Shown here in pieces: positions 47,037 to 57,038 of a stretch of 64,000 bases of DNA (within the stretch, counting starts at the first letter, position 1; each line of letters opens with the position of its first letter). Where the stretch lies: positions 930,001 through 994,000 of the forward strand of contig OZ023190.1 in assembly GCA_963995505.1 (NCBI GenBank), written 5' to 3'. Both the position numbers and the translations under genes were made by a program. A model generated the notes under the pieces. That model ran no database searches. It saw nothing but the letters and a program-made list of their open reading frames with translations, and had not been told where the DNA came from. Source of the stretch: Hypericum androsaemum. Taxonomy: Eukaryota > Streptophyta > Magnoliopsida > Malpighiales > Hypericaceae.

Positions 47037-48446
47037 GACCATTGAATATTGATTAGCTTGATGCAATTAGACATAAGCATACAAGATAAAATAAACGAAA
47101 CCAAAGATTTTCCATAGATATGTAGGTTCACACTAAAGTTTTTCCGTTGCTTCTTATCTTTGACTAACTAAACATAAATTTACGGTCAACTATAAATGAA
47201 GTTGCTTTTTCTTAAGGTAGAAATGAAGTTGTTGTTGATTAACCAAAAATTATCAGATTCTATCCCTTTTAAATTACAGGAGTGATAAATATTTTTTGTG
47301 AAATTTTTGACACAATTTAAAGATTCTATTAGATTGAATTTCAATGCAACCTATTATATGTCCTTATAATGTTATTAAATTTTTTATTTTCCTCATTTTT
47401 CAAAAGCAACCCTTAAACTTTTTACCACTTCTTTGATTTTTCGTATGTATGAAAATTTTAATAAAGTTAAGAAGAGCTGAAGTGTTGCGTAAAAAATTAA
47501 TCTCGTAGGCATGAACGATGACGTCCAATAGTTTTAGTCTTTTCCTACAATGCATTGATTCATGCATTCAATCGAACATAATTTAAATATGTTTTCAATA
47601 GGGGACAAAAAACTTATTATTTTGATGATCCTCTCATCAATTCCCACCTAAACCTCTGATGCATCAACCACCTCATAATTTTTCCATGGAATTAATTGTA
47701 AACTTATTATCTGATTCCATTCCTACGCGTGACAATTTAAAAAATTAAGCCAAAAAGCAAAACTTTTCATTTTCCAAATACTAGCCTCTGATTGAAATTA
47801 ATACGCCGACATAACACCTTTAAATTTAATCAATATTTATAAAACTAGTACATAGGACATGATTATGCCTTTTCGTCGAGATATTTGATATATTTTATAA
47901 TATCCAATAATTAAAATATGATCTTTCAATAATATATGCTTTATAAACTAACTATGCTGTATACACGTGACATATTTATTATCTTAAAATTTTAAATTTT
48001 ATATAAAAATTGAAACATAATATAAAGTTGAATGTATTGATTTTTTTATTATTTGTTATCTTTCACACTATTCTTATTTCTTTATACATTTGCTTGATGA
48101 ATATTGTTGGATACAAAAATTATAAGTCGTCTCATCCCGAATGTACTAATAGGAGGACACATGTCCAAGATTGGCTTCTCAAAAGAAAAGATTGGCTTAG
48201 TACACAACAGCTTACATAACCCCTCCAAGTAGCGTAACATAATAAAGCTTGTCCATTTGACTGGTCGCTGTAGGGGAAGGAAAGGTCCAGAGGAGGAAGC
48301 TCACCACTCATTCAATTTCCCAGAAAACTCCTCCCAGTCCCAACCAAAACCACTTTCCATATTAATCCCCTTCGGAAAAACCAAAATCAACACAAACTTC
48401 CTTAAGAAACCCCAAACCCAGAAAAGATTTACCCTTAAACCCAACA
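47037..48446. other. Upstream region of the ARM-repeat gene
   Basis: From about 47,450 this matches unit A, including GACGTCCAATAGTTT, AATACGCCGACATAA and the 5' leader CTCCAAGTAGCGTAACATAA. The block at 48,200-48,446 is the best conserved between units and is the likely core promoter and leader; no clear TATA box was picked out. The rest is AT-rich with no gene. Confidence 0.5.
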
Positions 48447-49634
48447 ATGGAGGAAGAGCAGCAGCAACAGGAGCAGCCACTCTCACTAATCATCAAGGTA
48501 CTTGAAGCCCTAAAGCAGGCCTCCCATGACCTCCAGGCCCACCCGGGTTCGAACCCTCCCTCCGTTAAGGCCCTCCTCGAGCTCGAGACCGAGTCCGACA
48601 CCATCCTCTCCAAGGACCCCAACCTCTCCTCCCTCTCTCTCCACCTCACCCACCTCCGCTCCCTCCTTCACGACCGCTCCAACAACGGTTCGACCGGTTT
48701 GATCAGGAGCTTCCTGACCAGGCGGGTTTCGACCCACTCCATCTCCCGTGTCGCCGGTTCGATCGAGTCGGAGATCCAGGCTTGGATCGACCGGGAGAGC
48801 CTCGAGAGCCTCTCGAAGGGTCTAAAGGAGGGGGCTTTGGGGGTTTCCGAGGAGGAGGTGGTCACCCTTTTGGACCGGTTCGAGGCCCGGGTCGCGAGCG
48901 GGTTCGACCGGGAGCTCCAGGACCTGGTTCTCAAGTCACGTGTCCTTGGGGACCTGGAGCGGGCCCTCTGCGACTCATCGACTCGCCACCCGGCTCGGGT
49001 TAAGGAGTGTTGCGCCTCGGTGATCTCCGCCCTGGTCAGGTTCAATAAGGACGTGTTTGTTGGCGAGGTAAAGATGGGGCCTTTGGTTCACTCTCTAGTG
49101 TCTGTAGCTACTTGTAAGAGTATTAAAGTGTTGTCCAGTTTGATTAGGTGTATAAAGTCTCCACTTGTGGATGAGGTGGTATCCAATGGGGAGATACCCA
49201 GGATCATTAGCTACTTGGGGAGCAAGGAATTGGGGGTAAAGGTTGCAGCTTTCGAATGTGTGTTGGATGTTGGGTACTTCGGTAGGAAGGAGGCCGTGGA
49301 GGCGATGATCGGGGAGGGGTTGGTGGTGGAGAGGCTGGTGGAGTTGCAGAGGAGCGAGCTCGGTGGGGATTTGATTGACTTGGGGAGGTTTAGTGCCAAG
49401 GAGGAGGGAGGTGGGAGGAAGAGTGAGAGCAGGCAGAGGCAGTTCTTGGAGGTGCACCCGTTTGCGAGCTGCGTGGCTCGGTTCTGGGTGCAGTTAGAGG
49501 TAGGGGAAGGGCTGAGGCAGAGGGAGAAGAGGGCCTATAAGTTGGAGATACTTGAGAGGGTGAGGGAGGCTTGTGTTTCGGACGCTGAGGCCGCCACCAT
49601 TGTGGCCGAAGTTTTGTGGGGCTCTTCACCTTGA
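48447..49634 (+). CDS. ARM-repeat superfamily protein (no U-box), intronless
   Basis: A single 395-codon frame, GC-rich against its surroundings, starting MEEEQQQQEQPLSLIIKVLE in the context AACAATGG. The N-terminal 100 residues form a helical region (SLIIKVLEALKQASHDLQAH, SLSLHLTHLRSLLHD) and the middle (about 180-300) has helix pairs with an armadillo pattern: CCASVISALVRFNKD, SIKVLSSLIRCI, EIPRIISYLGSKELGVKVAA. I see no U-box or kinase, so a role as ubiquitin ligase cannot be claimed; the family serves as a protein-binding scaffold. AATAAA-like TTAATAAAAT at about 49,817 is a candidate polyadenylation signal. Its 5' end is duplicated at 27,706. Confidence 0.85.
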   Translation: MEEEQQQQEQPLSLIIKVLEALKQASHDLQAHPGSNPPSVKALLELETESDTILSKDPNLSSLSLHLTHLRSLLHDRSNNGSTGLIRSFLTRRVSTHSISRVAGSIESEIQAWIDRESLESLSKGLKEGALGVSEEEVVTLLDRFEARVASGFDRELQDLVLKSRVLGDLERALCDSSTRHPARVKECCASVISALVRFNKDVFVGEVKMGPLVHSLVSVATCKSIKVLSSLIRCIKSPLVDEVVSNGEIPRIISYLGSKELGVKVAAFECVLDVGYFGRKEAVEAMIGEGLVVERLVELQRSELGGDLIDLGRFSAKEEGGGRKSESRQRQFLEVHPFASCVARFWVQLEVGEGLRQREKRAYKLEILERVREACVSDAEAATIVAEVLWGSSP

Positions 49635-50119
49635 AGAGTGAGTGGATCTAGTGTAGGAGGTTTGTGTATATAAAAAACACGTTAGTGAGGATTGGAGATC
49701 CGATATCAGAGTGAGGAAATCTGAACTCTGATGTGGAAATTTTTTAGGTTTGTGTAGGTGTGTGTGTGCAATATTGGATGGAATTGTATTGTTTCAACTA
49801 TGTAAAGGGTTTGTTTAATAAAATCTTGATTCATTGAATTATGGCTCTCTATTTGGATGACAACTGCATTTTCCTTGTAGCAATTGGATGCAAGGGGTAA
49901 CAAATTTTCACTAGCAGATTCCGTAGGCAAGAGCAGCATTTTAATGCTCTTAAGTTTTGTTCATTCGTGCTGTGTGTTGAGCCATCTGTTGATATCAGAT
50001 CAGACAGGTTAGTATAGGGGATCTGATTTGGGACCCTTCCGGTCATCGTGGTCATGGAGGAGCGCAGCGCAGGCCGCTCGACCCTGTTAACGACAGGAGA
50101 CTCGGTCTAACGAAATACG
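49635..50119. other. 3' region of ARM-repeat gene
   Basis: Presumed 3'-UTR to about 49,850, then intergenic sequence. The stretch at 50,035-50,110 is GC-rich (GAGGAGCGCAGCGCAGGCCG) but shows no recognised feature. Confidence 0.5.
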
Positions 50120-50551
50120 TTGGACCAATGCAGCAGTACTAACAATGCAGAGCAACTATTTAATGGACTTGCAGCAGCAGGTGCTCTTTGGATCGCTTTT
50201 TCTTTTGTATTTATCGTGCCTTTTCCGGAGATGGAGGAACCAACCACTTGGTATCCGGAGATTTGTGGTTTTGCGTGGAAGGTGAAGTGGACCCGAATAT
50301 TATTTTTAGTTGGAGGATGGCGTGTGCTTGGAATATTGGTGTTCGGCATTTGGCATATGCTCGATTACCAAAGGAATCTCAAAATTAACGGCCCAGGAAT
50401 GTCACGAGTCGAGATAGATGAGAATATGCTCATAAAAATGGGAGATTTTCTTCCCAACCCAATTTTCGAATTCAAAATAATCGATTTATTGAGTGTTCAG
50501 ATTATGAACCATCCCGACAAAAGAAAAACATATCGGTGGACTACAGTTTAA
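50120..50551 (+). other. Unrecognised 143-codon open frame
   Basis: Begins MDQCSSTNNAEQLFNGLAAA and contains two hydrophobic stretches (AGALWIAFSFVFIVPF and ILFLVGGWRVLGILVFGIW). No family is recognised; overlapping frames on both strands are also open, which weakens the case. It could be a small membrane protein or a chance frame. Confidence 0.25.
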
Positions 50552-52079
50552 CACCAGGAGAAGAGTTGGGAGACTAGAACTTTTGGAAAGGTAAAAGTCT
50601 GCTTCTTTGACCATGGTTACACCAGGAATCCTTATTCGAAACCAAGTGTTGGGCTCCCCATCGAAGGCGAAACTATATTTGGATTCATTATTACAAACAA
50701 AAAATAATGGGTCCCAAGACAGGGAAAAAAAAGAAGAAAGAAAAATAAAAGTGGTATTGGATTGAGTGGGGACTAGTCCCCACGGAGGGGATTCCGTTTG
50801 AGCCGTAAGATATAGTTTAAAAAAATATCTTACAGATTTAATGGCCACAATTTAATGACCTGTCTATAAGGACAAATTCGGTATTTGATACAAGAGCCAA
50901 ACCCTAAAAAGTATTTTATTTCTCTCTCCTCTTCTTTTCTCCCTCGTCCCCTACCTACTATTCTCTCATTCTCATCTTAAAACCCAGAACAATGGATTTC
51001 TTATAACTCCCCAAACTTTGCACACAAAAAAAAGAACAACTGCAAACAACATCATCCAAACCTTCTGTTTAAAACCTCCACCAAATTTTGTTCTTTATAT
51101 CTCATTCAGTTTTACAGAAGACAGAACACAACACTTACTTCTCCACATCGAGATCCCATTGACCACTGCCAGCAACGAGGTGGCGACCGGCTACCAGCGA
51201 TGAGCCCGGTTCTGCATCGGGATCCCATTGACCACCGCGTCGCCGTCCACTTCACCCGTGGGGATCTCGCCACTCTTTAGAAAAGTTGGGCTTCGTCCCC
51301 TCATCGCGTCGTTTTCGTTTCTGTTTCCCTTTTTTGCTTTGGAAAGTTTAGTCAAGAATCGTACTGGTCGGCACTGACCTTTCATCTTTTTTCTTATTCC
51401 CTTGATTTTCTTTTTTGACCCACTGTAGTTTTCTTTATTTTCATGGTAGTTGGGTCAGTTTTCGTCAGTTCACAATTCCATGCCTGGATTTTCCATCATT
51501 TTCCCTTGGAAAAGAAGCAGCGGTTGATGGCAACTTATTATATTTTATTGTAGAAATTATTGTTGTTCTTTTTTACTAATAAGTGAAACATCTGTTAGTT
51601 CATGCATTGGACAGTAGAAAAGGACTGGGAAAATTTCCTACATCTCTTCACTTGCAGATGGAGACCAAGGTTACGAGGAAAAGGATTGGCAACTGACCTG
51701 GGTTAATCAAAGAGATCATTTCGAGCAATCTCCTTGGTCACTGTTGCATTGCCTATCGAATTGAGTGGTAATTGACAGCATATGGGAGAGTTCATGTTCC
51801 ACAGATTGGGAGAACAACCTATTTTTTATCATGCAGGTTTCTCTGTAGTATATGTACATAAAAGAGATTAAAAGATATTGGTATTCAATTGACATTGCAA
51901 TGGTTTATAAGTGAAGTGATTTTGGTTTCAAATTATTTTTAGATTGGTTTCAAATCTTCATACCGAGTGGGATTGTATTTGAAGTGATATTGATATCTAG
52001 TTGTTCTTGCAATTGTTTATAAATGAAACAATATCGGTTTCAAATTATTTTTAGAATAGTTTCAAATCTTTAGAGAAGA

Positions 52080-52985
52080 AGGAATCAAATATCAGAGTAG
52101 AAGGACACTAATATCAGAGTAGAAAAAACTAATATTTTCTGGAAACCAATATCCAAGTACAATGAAACCAATATGAGAGTAAAAGAAAACCAATATGAGA
52201 GTAGAAAGATACCAATATCAGAGAAGAAGGAAACCAATATCATAGAAGAAGCAAACAAATATGAGAGTAGAAGGAAATCAATATGAGAGTAGAAGAAAAT
52301 CAATAGATAAATGGAGCAAACCAATATCAGAGTAGAAGGATACTAATATCAGAGTAAAAGGATATCAATATCAGAGTAGAAGGGAACCAATATCAGAGTA
52401 GAAGAAAACGAATATCCGAGTACAAGGATACCAATATCAGAGTAGAAGAAAATCAATATCATAGAAGGAGGAAACCAATATCCGAGTACAAGGATACCAA
52501 TATCAGAGTAGAAGGATACTAATATCAGAGTAGAAGGATACTAATATCAGAGTAGAAGAAAACCAATATGAGAGTAGAAGAAAACCAATATTAGAGAAGA
52601 AAGATACCAATATCATAGAAGAAGCAAACAAATATCAGAGTAGAAGAAAACCAATATGAGAGTAGAAGAAAATCAATATGAGAGTAGAAGAAAACCAATA
52701 TCATAGAAGAAGCAAACCAATATCATAGAAGAAGCAAACCAATATTATAAAAGAAGCAAACCAATATCAGAGTAGAAAAAAATTAATATCATAGAAGGAG
52801 GAAACCAATATCCGAGTACAAGGATACCAATATCAGAGTAGAAGAAAATCAATATGAGAGTAGAAGGACACCAATATCATAGTAGAAGAAAACCAATATT
52901 AGAGAAGAAGTAAACCAATGTCAGAGTAGAAGGACACCAATATCGTAGAAGAAGAAAACTAATATCCGAGTGCAAGAATACTAAT
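52080..52985. repeat. 22-bp minisatellite array, about 41 units
   Basis: Units of 22 bp start ACCAATATCAGAGTAGAAG, with variants ACCAATATCATAGAAGAAG and ACCAATATCCGAGTACAAG. The variants are interspersed, suggesting higher-order amplification. Short reading frames across it are a by-product. Confidence 0.95.
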
Positions 52986-53100
52986 ATTCTCATAATTGAA
53001 TTTTCATAAATTGTATTGTTGATTAATGGTATAAAGCGAACAATTGTAATTTCCCCATCCACATCACTCTCGGAAGATTACCCCGATCAAGCGAACAACT

Positions 53101-53335
53101 ATATTATTTGTATATCGTACCAATATTATTTGTATATCATACCGGTATCATTCGTACATTGTACTAGTATCATTTATATACGGTACAAATATTATTCGTA
53201 TATCGTATCAGTATCGTTCGGACATCGTATCGATATCATTCGTACATTATACCAATATCATCTGTACATCGTACCAATATTATTTGTATGTTGTACTAAA
53301 ATTATCTATATATCGTACCAATATTATAAATGATC
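53101..53335. repeat. Second 22-bp minisatellite array, about 10 units
   Basis: Units start ACCAATATTATTTGTATATC. They share the period and the ACCAATAT head with the array at 52,080-52,985, but the tail differs. Confidence 0.92.
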
Positions 53336-53689
53336 TTCGATTAATCGGTTGTTATTTGTTTCCCCATCAAAACATTCATCTTTATTTTCTTGACTGCTTA
53401 TGTTTACTGTCGCCATAAAGGAAAGGGAGACGAAATGTTTTGTGTTAATGGTTGGTTGCTGCGATAATTAATCTTTATTTGGGGTAGTTATTTGCTACGA
53501 TGGGGAGACGAAAGGGTAGGCCAGCTTTATTTTTTTTAATTTTTTCTTAAAGTTATTAACCCTAATTTCTAGATTGGTTAGGCTAACAATATTTTTCCAC
53601 TATTGCCCCTGATTATTTTTTTACTTTTTTGATCCATTTCAGTGGGGATAGCCATTGTCCCCACCCAATCTTGCCCCGACAAAAAAGTA

Positions 53690-55330
53690 AGCACTTTCAA
53701 GCACCACAAGTTTCCCAATGAATATATGCCTTTTTTTTAGAATGAATGAATATGTGCATTTTGGATGGTGAATTTGGGCGACCAATCACCAAACAACCTT
53801 TTATTTATTTAATCGGAAGAGAAAATTCTATAGACGAGAGAAGAAGATTGGGCCTCCGCTAAACTAAGATATTTGGGCCTGGGCTGGAAGACATTGGGTT
53901 GTTGTGCTTACCCTCTGTTCTGTTTCTTCGGCTTATTTAACATTGAGGAGGCAATTCAAGATTAAATAAATAGCATGGAGTATGTTAGGGTCGTATCCCG
54001 AAGCAAATTCTTGTGGTTAATATAAAGCCACATGTCAAACATCATCAAGAAAATAAATTTTTTTATTCATACTACTTACCGATTAATTTAATTTCAAATA
54101 GTGTAGAAATTGAATACACATGGAAAAGAGAGAAGCAACGTAAAAGAGTTACCGTTTGGAAGAGAAATGGGTATTTGTATTTCCTAATCGGTAAATTTTA
54201 AGACTCCGTCAATTTTCCTAATCAGGAGGAGCAACGGTCCATTTTATCAAATTTTCCTAATCTGAAGTTACCTATAGTGATACACGTATTCCATTTTGCA
54301 AATGTAGTGGCCATATAAAACGATATAAAGATTGGGCTGGTCTGTTTTTTAAAAAGTAGATGATTTATTATAATTATATTTTTCGATTACATCTAGTATT
54401 TTAGTTAATTTGGTGGTTAGATGAGGTAGGCTGAGCATTTAACCCGAACCGGACTAAATTTGACTCGACTGGAAAAACCAAGACCGGAAAAGCAAGAAGT
54501 ATTAGGACCTAACTGGACCGGAATAAACTACGGTTATAGACCGGACCCGGACCGTAGTTTCGGTTCAGAACTGGACCGAATTCACTTATTTGGCACAAGT
54601 TGACTGCCAAAATAAGTTTTTTTCCCTCATTTTGAAACACCTGCAACGCGTAGCAGAAAGTTTATTTTCCTCATTTTTAAAAATTTGCAATGCATAATAA
54701 ATCCTTCAAGTTCCAGCAAGAGAAAAACAAGAGATCCCATAAACGATTCCAAGAAATTTTTTTTTAATTAATCAATTGAAATCCAAATAGGCATCGCCCA
54801 GTCAATTACCTGATCCCCGGGGCCAATCTCAACTGCCAATTCCAACCCCGACTCTAAAAGAACCATCGCAAACACGAAACGACAACAAAAAGACCAAACT
54901 GCATCGAATTGGGGCCGTTGCGTTTTAGTTTTTAGTTCAAGGGGAGGGAACTAATTCCCTCAACTGTTCGAACTTCCAAGAGGAAGCAAAAGCAAGCCAA
55001 TTTTTAAAAAATCCCCAAGTTTTTGAAACCCTAATTTAATTTCAGAATTTAGAATATTGAATACCTGCAATGCAAACTGGCCTTGGACTTGGGAGAGAGG
55101 CCGGCGGTGTGGTGGTGTCTGTGATGAGGGAAGTGGTTGATGAAGGCACAATTCTATTTTCCCTTAAAAAAAGGCACAATTCTATTTTAGACGTGTGTTT
55201 GTTTTGATTGATTATTGATACAATTATGATATATTAGTCTTTTCGGAGGTTGAGATAAGATTCTATTTAGGAGTGGCGTTATTTTCGTAATTAGATACGC
55301 GGTGTTAATTATTACATATCTTATTTCATC
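53690..55330. other. Intergenic, no supported gene
   Basis: AT-rich sequence. Part of it (54,427-54,590) resembles the end of a hAT-type element and is listed separately. Frames at 54,013-54,201 and 54,960-55,151 show no domain. Confidence 0.5.
54427..54595. mobile_element. Possible hAT-like element end
   Basis: GGCTGAGCATTTAACCCGAACCGGAC followed by dense GGACCGG/CCGGACC motifs, the kind of terminal sequence found on plant hAT MITEs (GGGTGAGCA...). No partner end or target duplication was found. Confidence 0.3.
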
Positions 55331-55465
55331 AGATATATAAATAGAAGAGAAAACAATTGAGTGCACGAGGAAGAAGTAGAACGTAATTCAATCAGATGAG
55401 AACTCGGGGCCAAAGGAGAAAGAGCGGAAGACTATGTTCCTTTCCGGCCGAACCGGACAAGACGA
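55330..55465 (+). other. Possible orphan promoter and first exon
   Basis: TATATAAATAG at 55,333-55,343, then an ATG at 55,396 beginning MRTRGQRRKSGRLCSFPAEP, followed by an exact donor match GACGA/gtaagt at 55,465. No compatible following exon is seen before LINE sequence begins at 55.69 kb, so this may be the stump of a disrupted gene or a coincidence. Confidence 0.3.
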
Positions 55466-55684
55466 GTAAGTTATGTGATACCAATGCGTCCAAATTCCTA
55501 ACCAACGAAAGGTGAGTAGGATGATAACGGATCATGTTTCGTTTCTTAAGAGTTGGTGAGTCAATTCCTAAATGGTAAAATTTTGTTTGGGAGGGGAATA
55601 AAATTTAATACTGTCTTAGAGTCCCGAGACTTGGACCAACCTGACTAAAATTTTTTGATAAAAAAAAATTTCCAATAGACTTAG

Positions 55685-55905
55685 CTTGGAGGTTTTCTGC
55701 GCAACATTGGTCAATGTTCTAGCGTTTGGGCCGAATATTGGGGCGCATTACATGAGATCATGTTAGCCAAATCCCTAGGTATCAAGAAGCTTATTCTGGA
55801 GGTGGATTCGAAGTTAGTAGCTGACGTCATTAACAGACCCTCTACTTCAACGGCACGTTCCGGAATTCCCTCCTGTTTAGGTTACAACAGGAACTCAAGT
55901 GAGAT
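55685..55905 (+). pseudogene. LINE RNase H fragment
   Basis: Plus-strand frame: GFLRNIGQCSSVWAEYWGAL followed by HEIMLAKSLGIKKLILEVDS and KLVADVIN. WAE..AL, LA..LGI and EVDS..V are the signature of the RNase H-like domain at the 3' end of plant LINE polyproteins. No adjoining reverse transcriptase; not obviously the missing end of the 1-4.6 kb element. Confidence 0.7.
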
Positions 55906-56261
55906 TAGAACGTTATAATCTTCCTTGTCTATCGTGAAACCAATTGTTGTGCAGATTAACTTGCGAATCTAATCTATCTTTCACCAAACCATTGGGTCTA
56001 TACGTGTTACAGGAGCCACCCGATGATGTAAGACAACTATTGCTCGAGGACATTGGAGATGTCGTTTTTTCCCGCTCTGTTGTAAAAAAAATGAGCGGGG
56101 AAAAATCCAATAGACTTTGTCATGTTCTTATAAGTGTGATTTGACCATTAATTTCCAAGAAACTTGTTGATTCTAATTAACATTGCCATTTTCGAATGAT
56201 TTGAATAAAGATGACAAAAATGACCCTATCCGGCTAATATGAGCACATAACCTGCAGGCAC
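55906..56261. other. Intergenic, no gene recognised
   Basis: Open frames on both strands over 55,913-56,144 (for example LLLEDIGDVVFSRSVVKKMS on the plus strand) without a recognisable domain. It probably also includes the 3'-UTR of the LEA-2/NHL-like gene. Confidence 0.4.
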
Positions 56262-57038
56262 CTATCCGCCATTGATGGTGCTATTAGCAGACAAGGGAAC
56301 ATTCTTCAACTTAAAACTAGCCACAACTTTGATCGCCTTGTCCTCGATGGAAGAAGCACCACTGAAACTACTCTTCACGGCAGCTCTGGACCCCGAATAC
56401 GACACCGTCAGATCGATGCTGAAGCTCCGGGCAGCTGCGTCTTCCCCGTATTTTTTCATCCCGGCATCGGTAAGCACAAGCTGGTTCTGGCCTTGGAAGA
56501 AGAGGTGGACAATGCGGCTGGTGGAGTTGTAGTAAGAAAGTTTCTTGTCGAGGGAAGTGAAGTTTTGGCCTTGGTAATAACCCCAAGCGTTCAAGTCTTC
56601 GTAGTACACTTCTCCTCTTCCTCCAAGCTTCTTATGCTTGGGTCCCAAGCTAACTGCAAGGGAGTACTTCAAAGTACTGGTCGTGTTAACAAGTTCGAAC
56701 CGGGTCAGATCAACTTGTTCGACTTGGAAGTGGTGGTCCATGCGGTCCTTCTTGTAAGCTGCGATGATCTCGACGATGAAGAACACGATGAGGCCAGCAC
56801 TGATCACGCGTCCCCCGCAGAGGCACCAACACTGCGAGGGATTCGCAAGCAAGTCCTTCTTCGAGGACCCGACGATACAAAGGAAGGTGAACTGGGCCAC
56901 GAAGCTAGCCAGGCATAGGATGAACCCGGTCTTCTCGAACCCGAGCTTCCATAATACGCAGCCAGCCACCGCTGGGATGCTTATGAGAAGGCTGATGCAG
57001 CATGAGCAGCTCCACAGTAAGGCCTTTAAAGCTCCCAT
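56262..57038 (-). CDS. LEA-2/NHL-like membrane protein with hydrophobic N-terminal extension
   Basis: A 258-codon single exon. The C-terminal two thirds match the NDR1/HIN1-like (LEA-2) pattern: Cys cluster CWCLCGG ahead of a membrane segment (SAGLIVFFIVEIIAAY, about 81-96), then VDLTRFELVN, LKYSLAVSLGPKHKKLGGRG, VYYEDLNAWGYYQGQNF, a short polar stretch and FFQGQNQLVLTDAG. NHL proteins sit at the plasma membrane and several act in pathogen or stress responses. Unusually, about 75 residues precede the Cys cluster, with two further hydrophobic segments (about 8-30 and 37-56), so the topology differs from the usual single-pass NHL. The start codon is the first Met and a stop precedes it. Potential N-glycosylation sites: NTT, NFT, NST. 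No intron or break seen. Confidence 0.8.
   Translation of the reverse strand: MGALKALLWSCSCCISLLISIPAVAGCVLWKLGFEKTGFILCLASFVAQFTFLCIVGSSKKDLLANPSQCWCLCGGRVISAGLIVFFIVEIIAAYKKDRMDHHFQVEQVDLTRFELVNTTSTLKYSLAVSLGPKHKKLGGRGEVYYEDLNAWGYYQGQNFTSLDKKLSYYNSTSRIVHLFFQGQNQLVLTDAGMKKYGEDAAARSFSIDLTVSYSGSRAAVKSSFSGASSIEDKAIKVVASFKLKNVPLSANSTINGG

Larger units (their letters stand above)
28017..48752. repeat. Segmental duplication, unit B (expanded by insertions)
   Basis: Second copy of the region in unit A, continuing into the complete ARM-repeat gene. The sequence after the junction (GGAAGCCCATATTA...) matches unit A from 23,913. It is interrupted by copia-1 (28,795-37,111), the Pack-MULE (37,846-38,906) and copia-2 (39,927-47,031), all absent from unit A. 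About 1.4 kb around copia-2 (38,920-39,921 and 47,037-47,450) and about 440 bp at 28,230-28,670 have no clear counterpart in unit A. Confidence 0.8.
50763..53671. mobile_element. Hairpin-ended element with two 22-bp minisatellites (about 2.9 kb)
   Basis: The left end carries a perfect palindrome GTGGGGACTAGTCCCCAC (50,767-50,784); the right end carries a stem-loop GTGGGGATAGCCATTGTCCCCAC (about 53,643-53,665). Outside these, GATTGAG and CCCAATC are near-complementary, so the termini are inverted repeats of about 13 bp. The interior has a leader-like C/T-rich part (50,920-50,980), a locally repeated ATCGRGATCCCATTGACCAC segment (51,148-51,235), a duplicated stretch at 51,890-52,070 and two minisatellite arrays. 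No transposase. A shortened inverted copy is at 6,052-6,452. I could not settle a target-site duplication. Confidence 0.6.

Noticed and set aside
48362..49629. Minus-strand and second-frame open readings within the ARM-repeat gene
   Set aside because: GC-rich coding sequence leaves other frames open; only the plus-strand 395-codon frame has a sensible start context and protein pattern.
52085..52324. Open frames across the minisatellites (for example 52,085-52,324 minus and 53,016-53,333 plus)
   Set aside because: The arrays have a 22-bp period, so the frame shifts with each unit; the open frames arise from the repeat and are not conserved between units.
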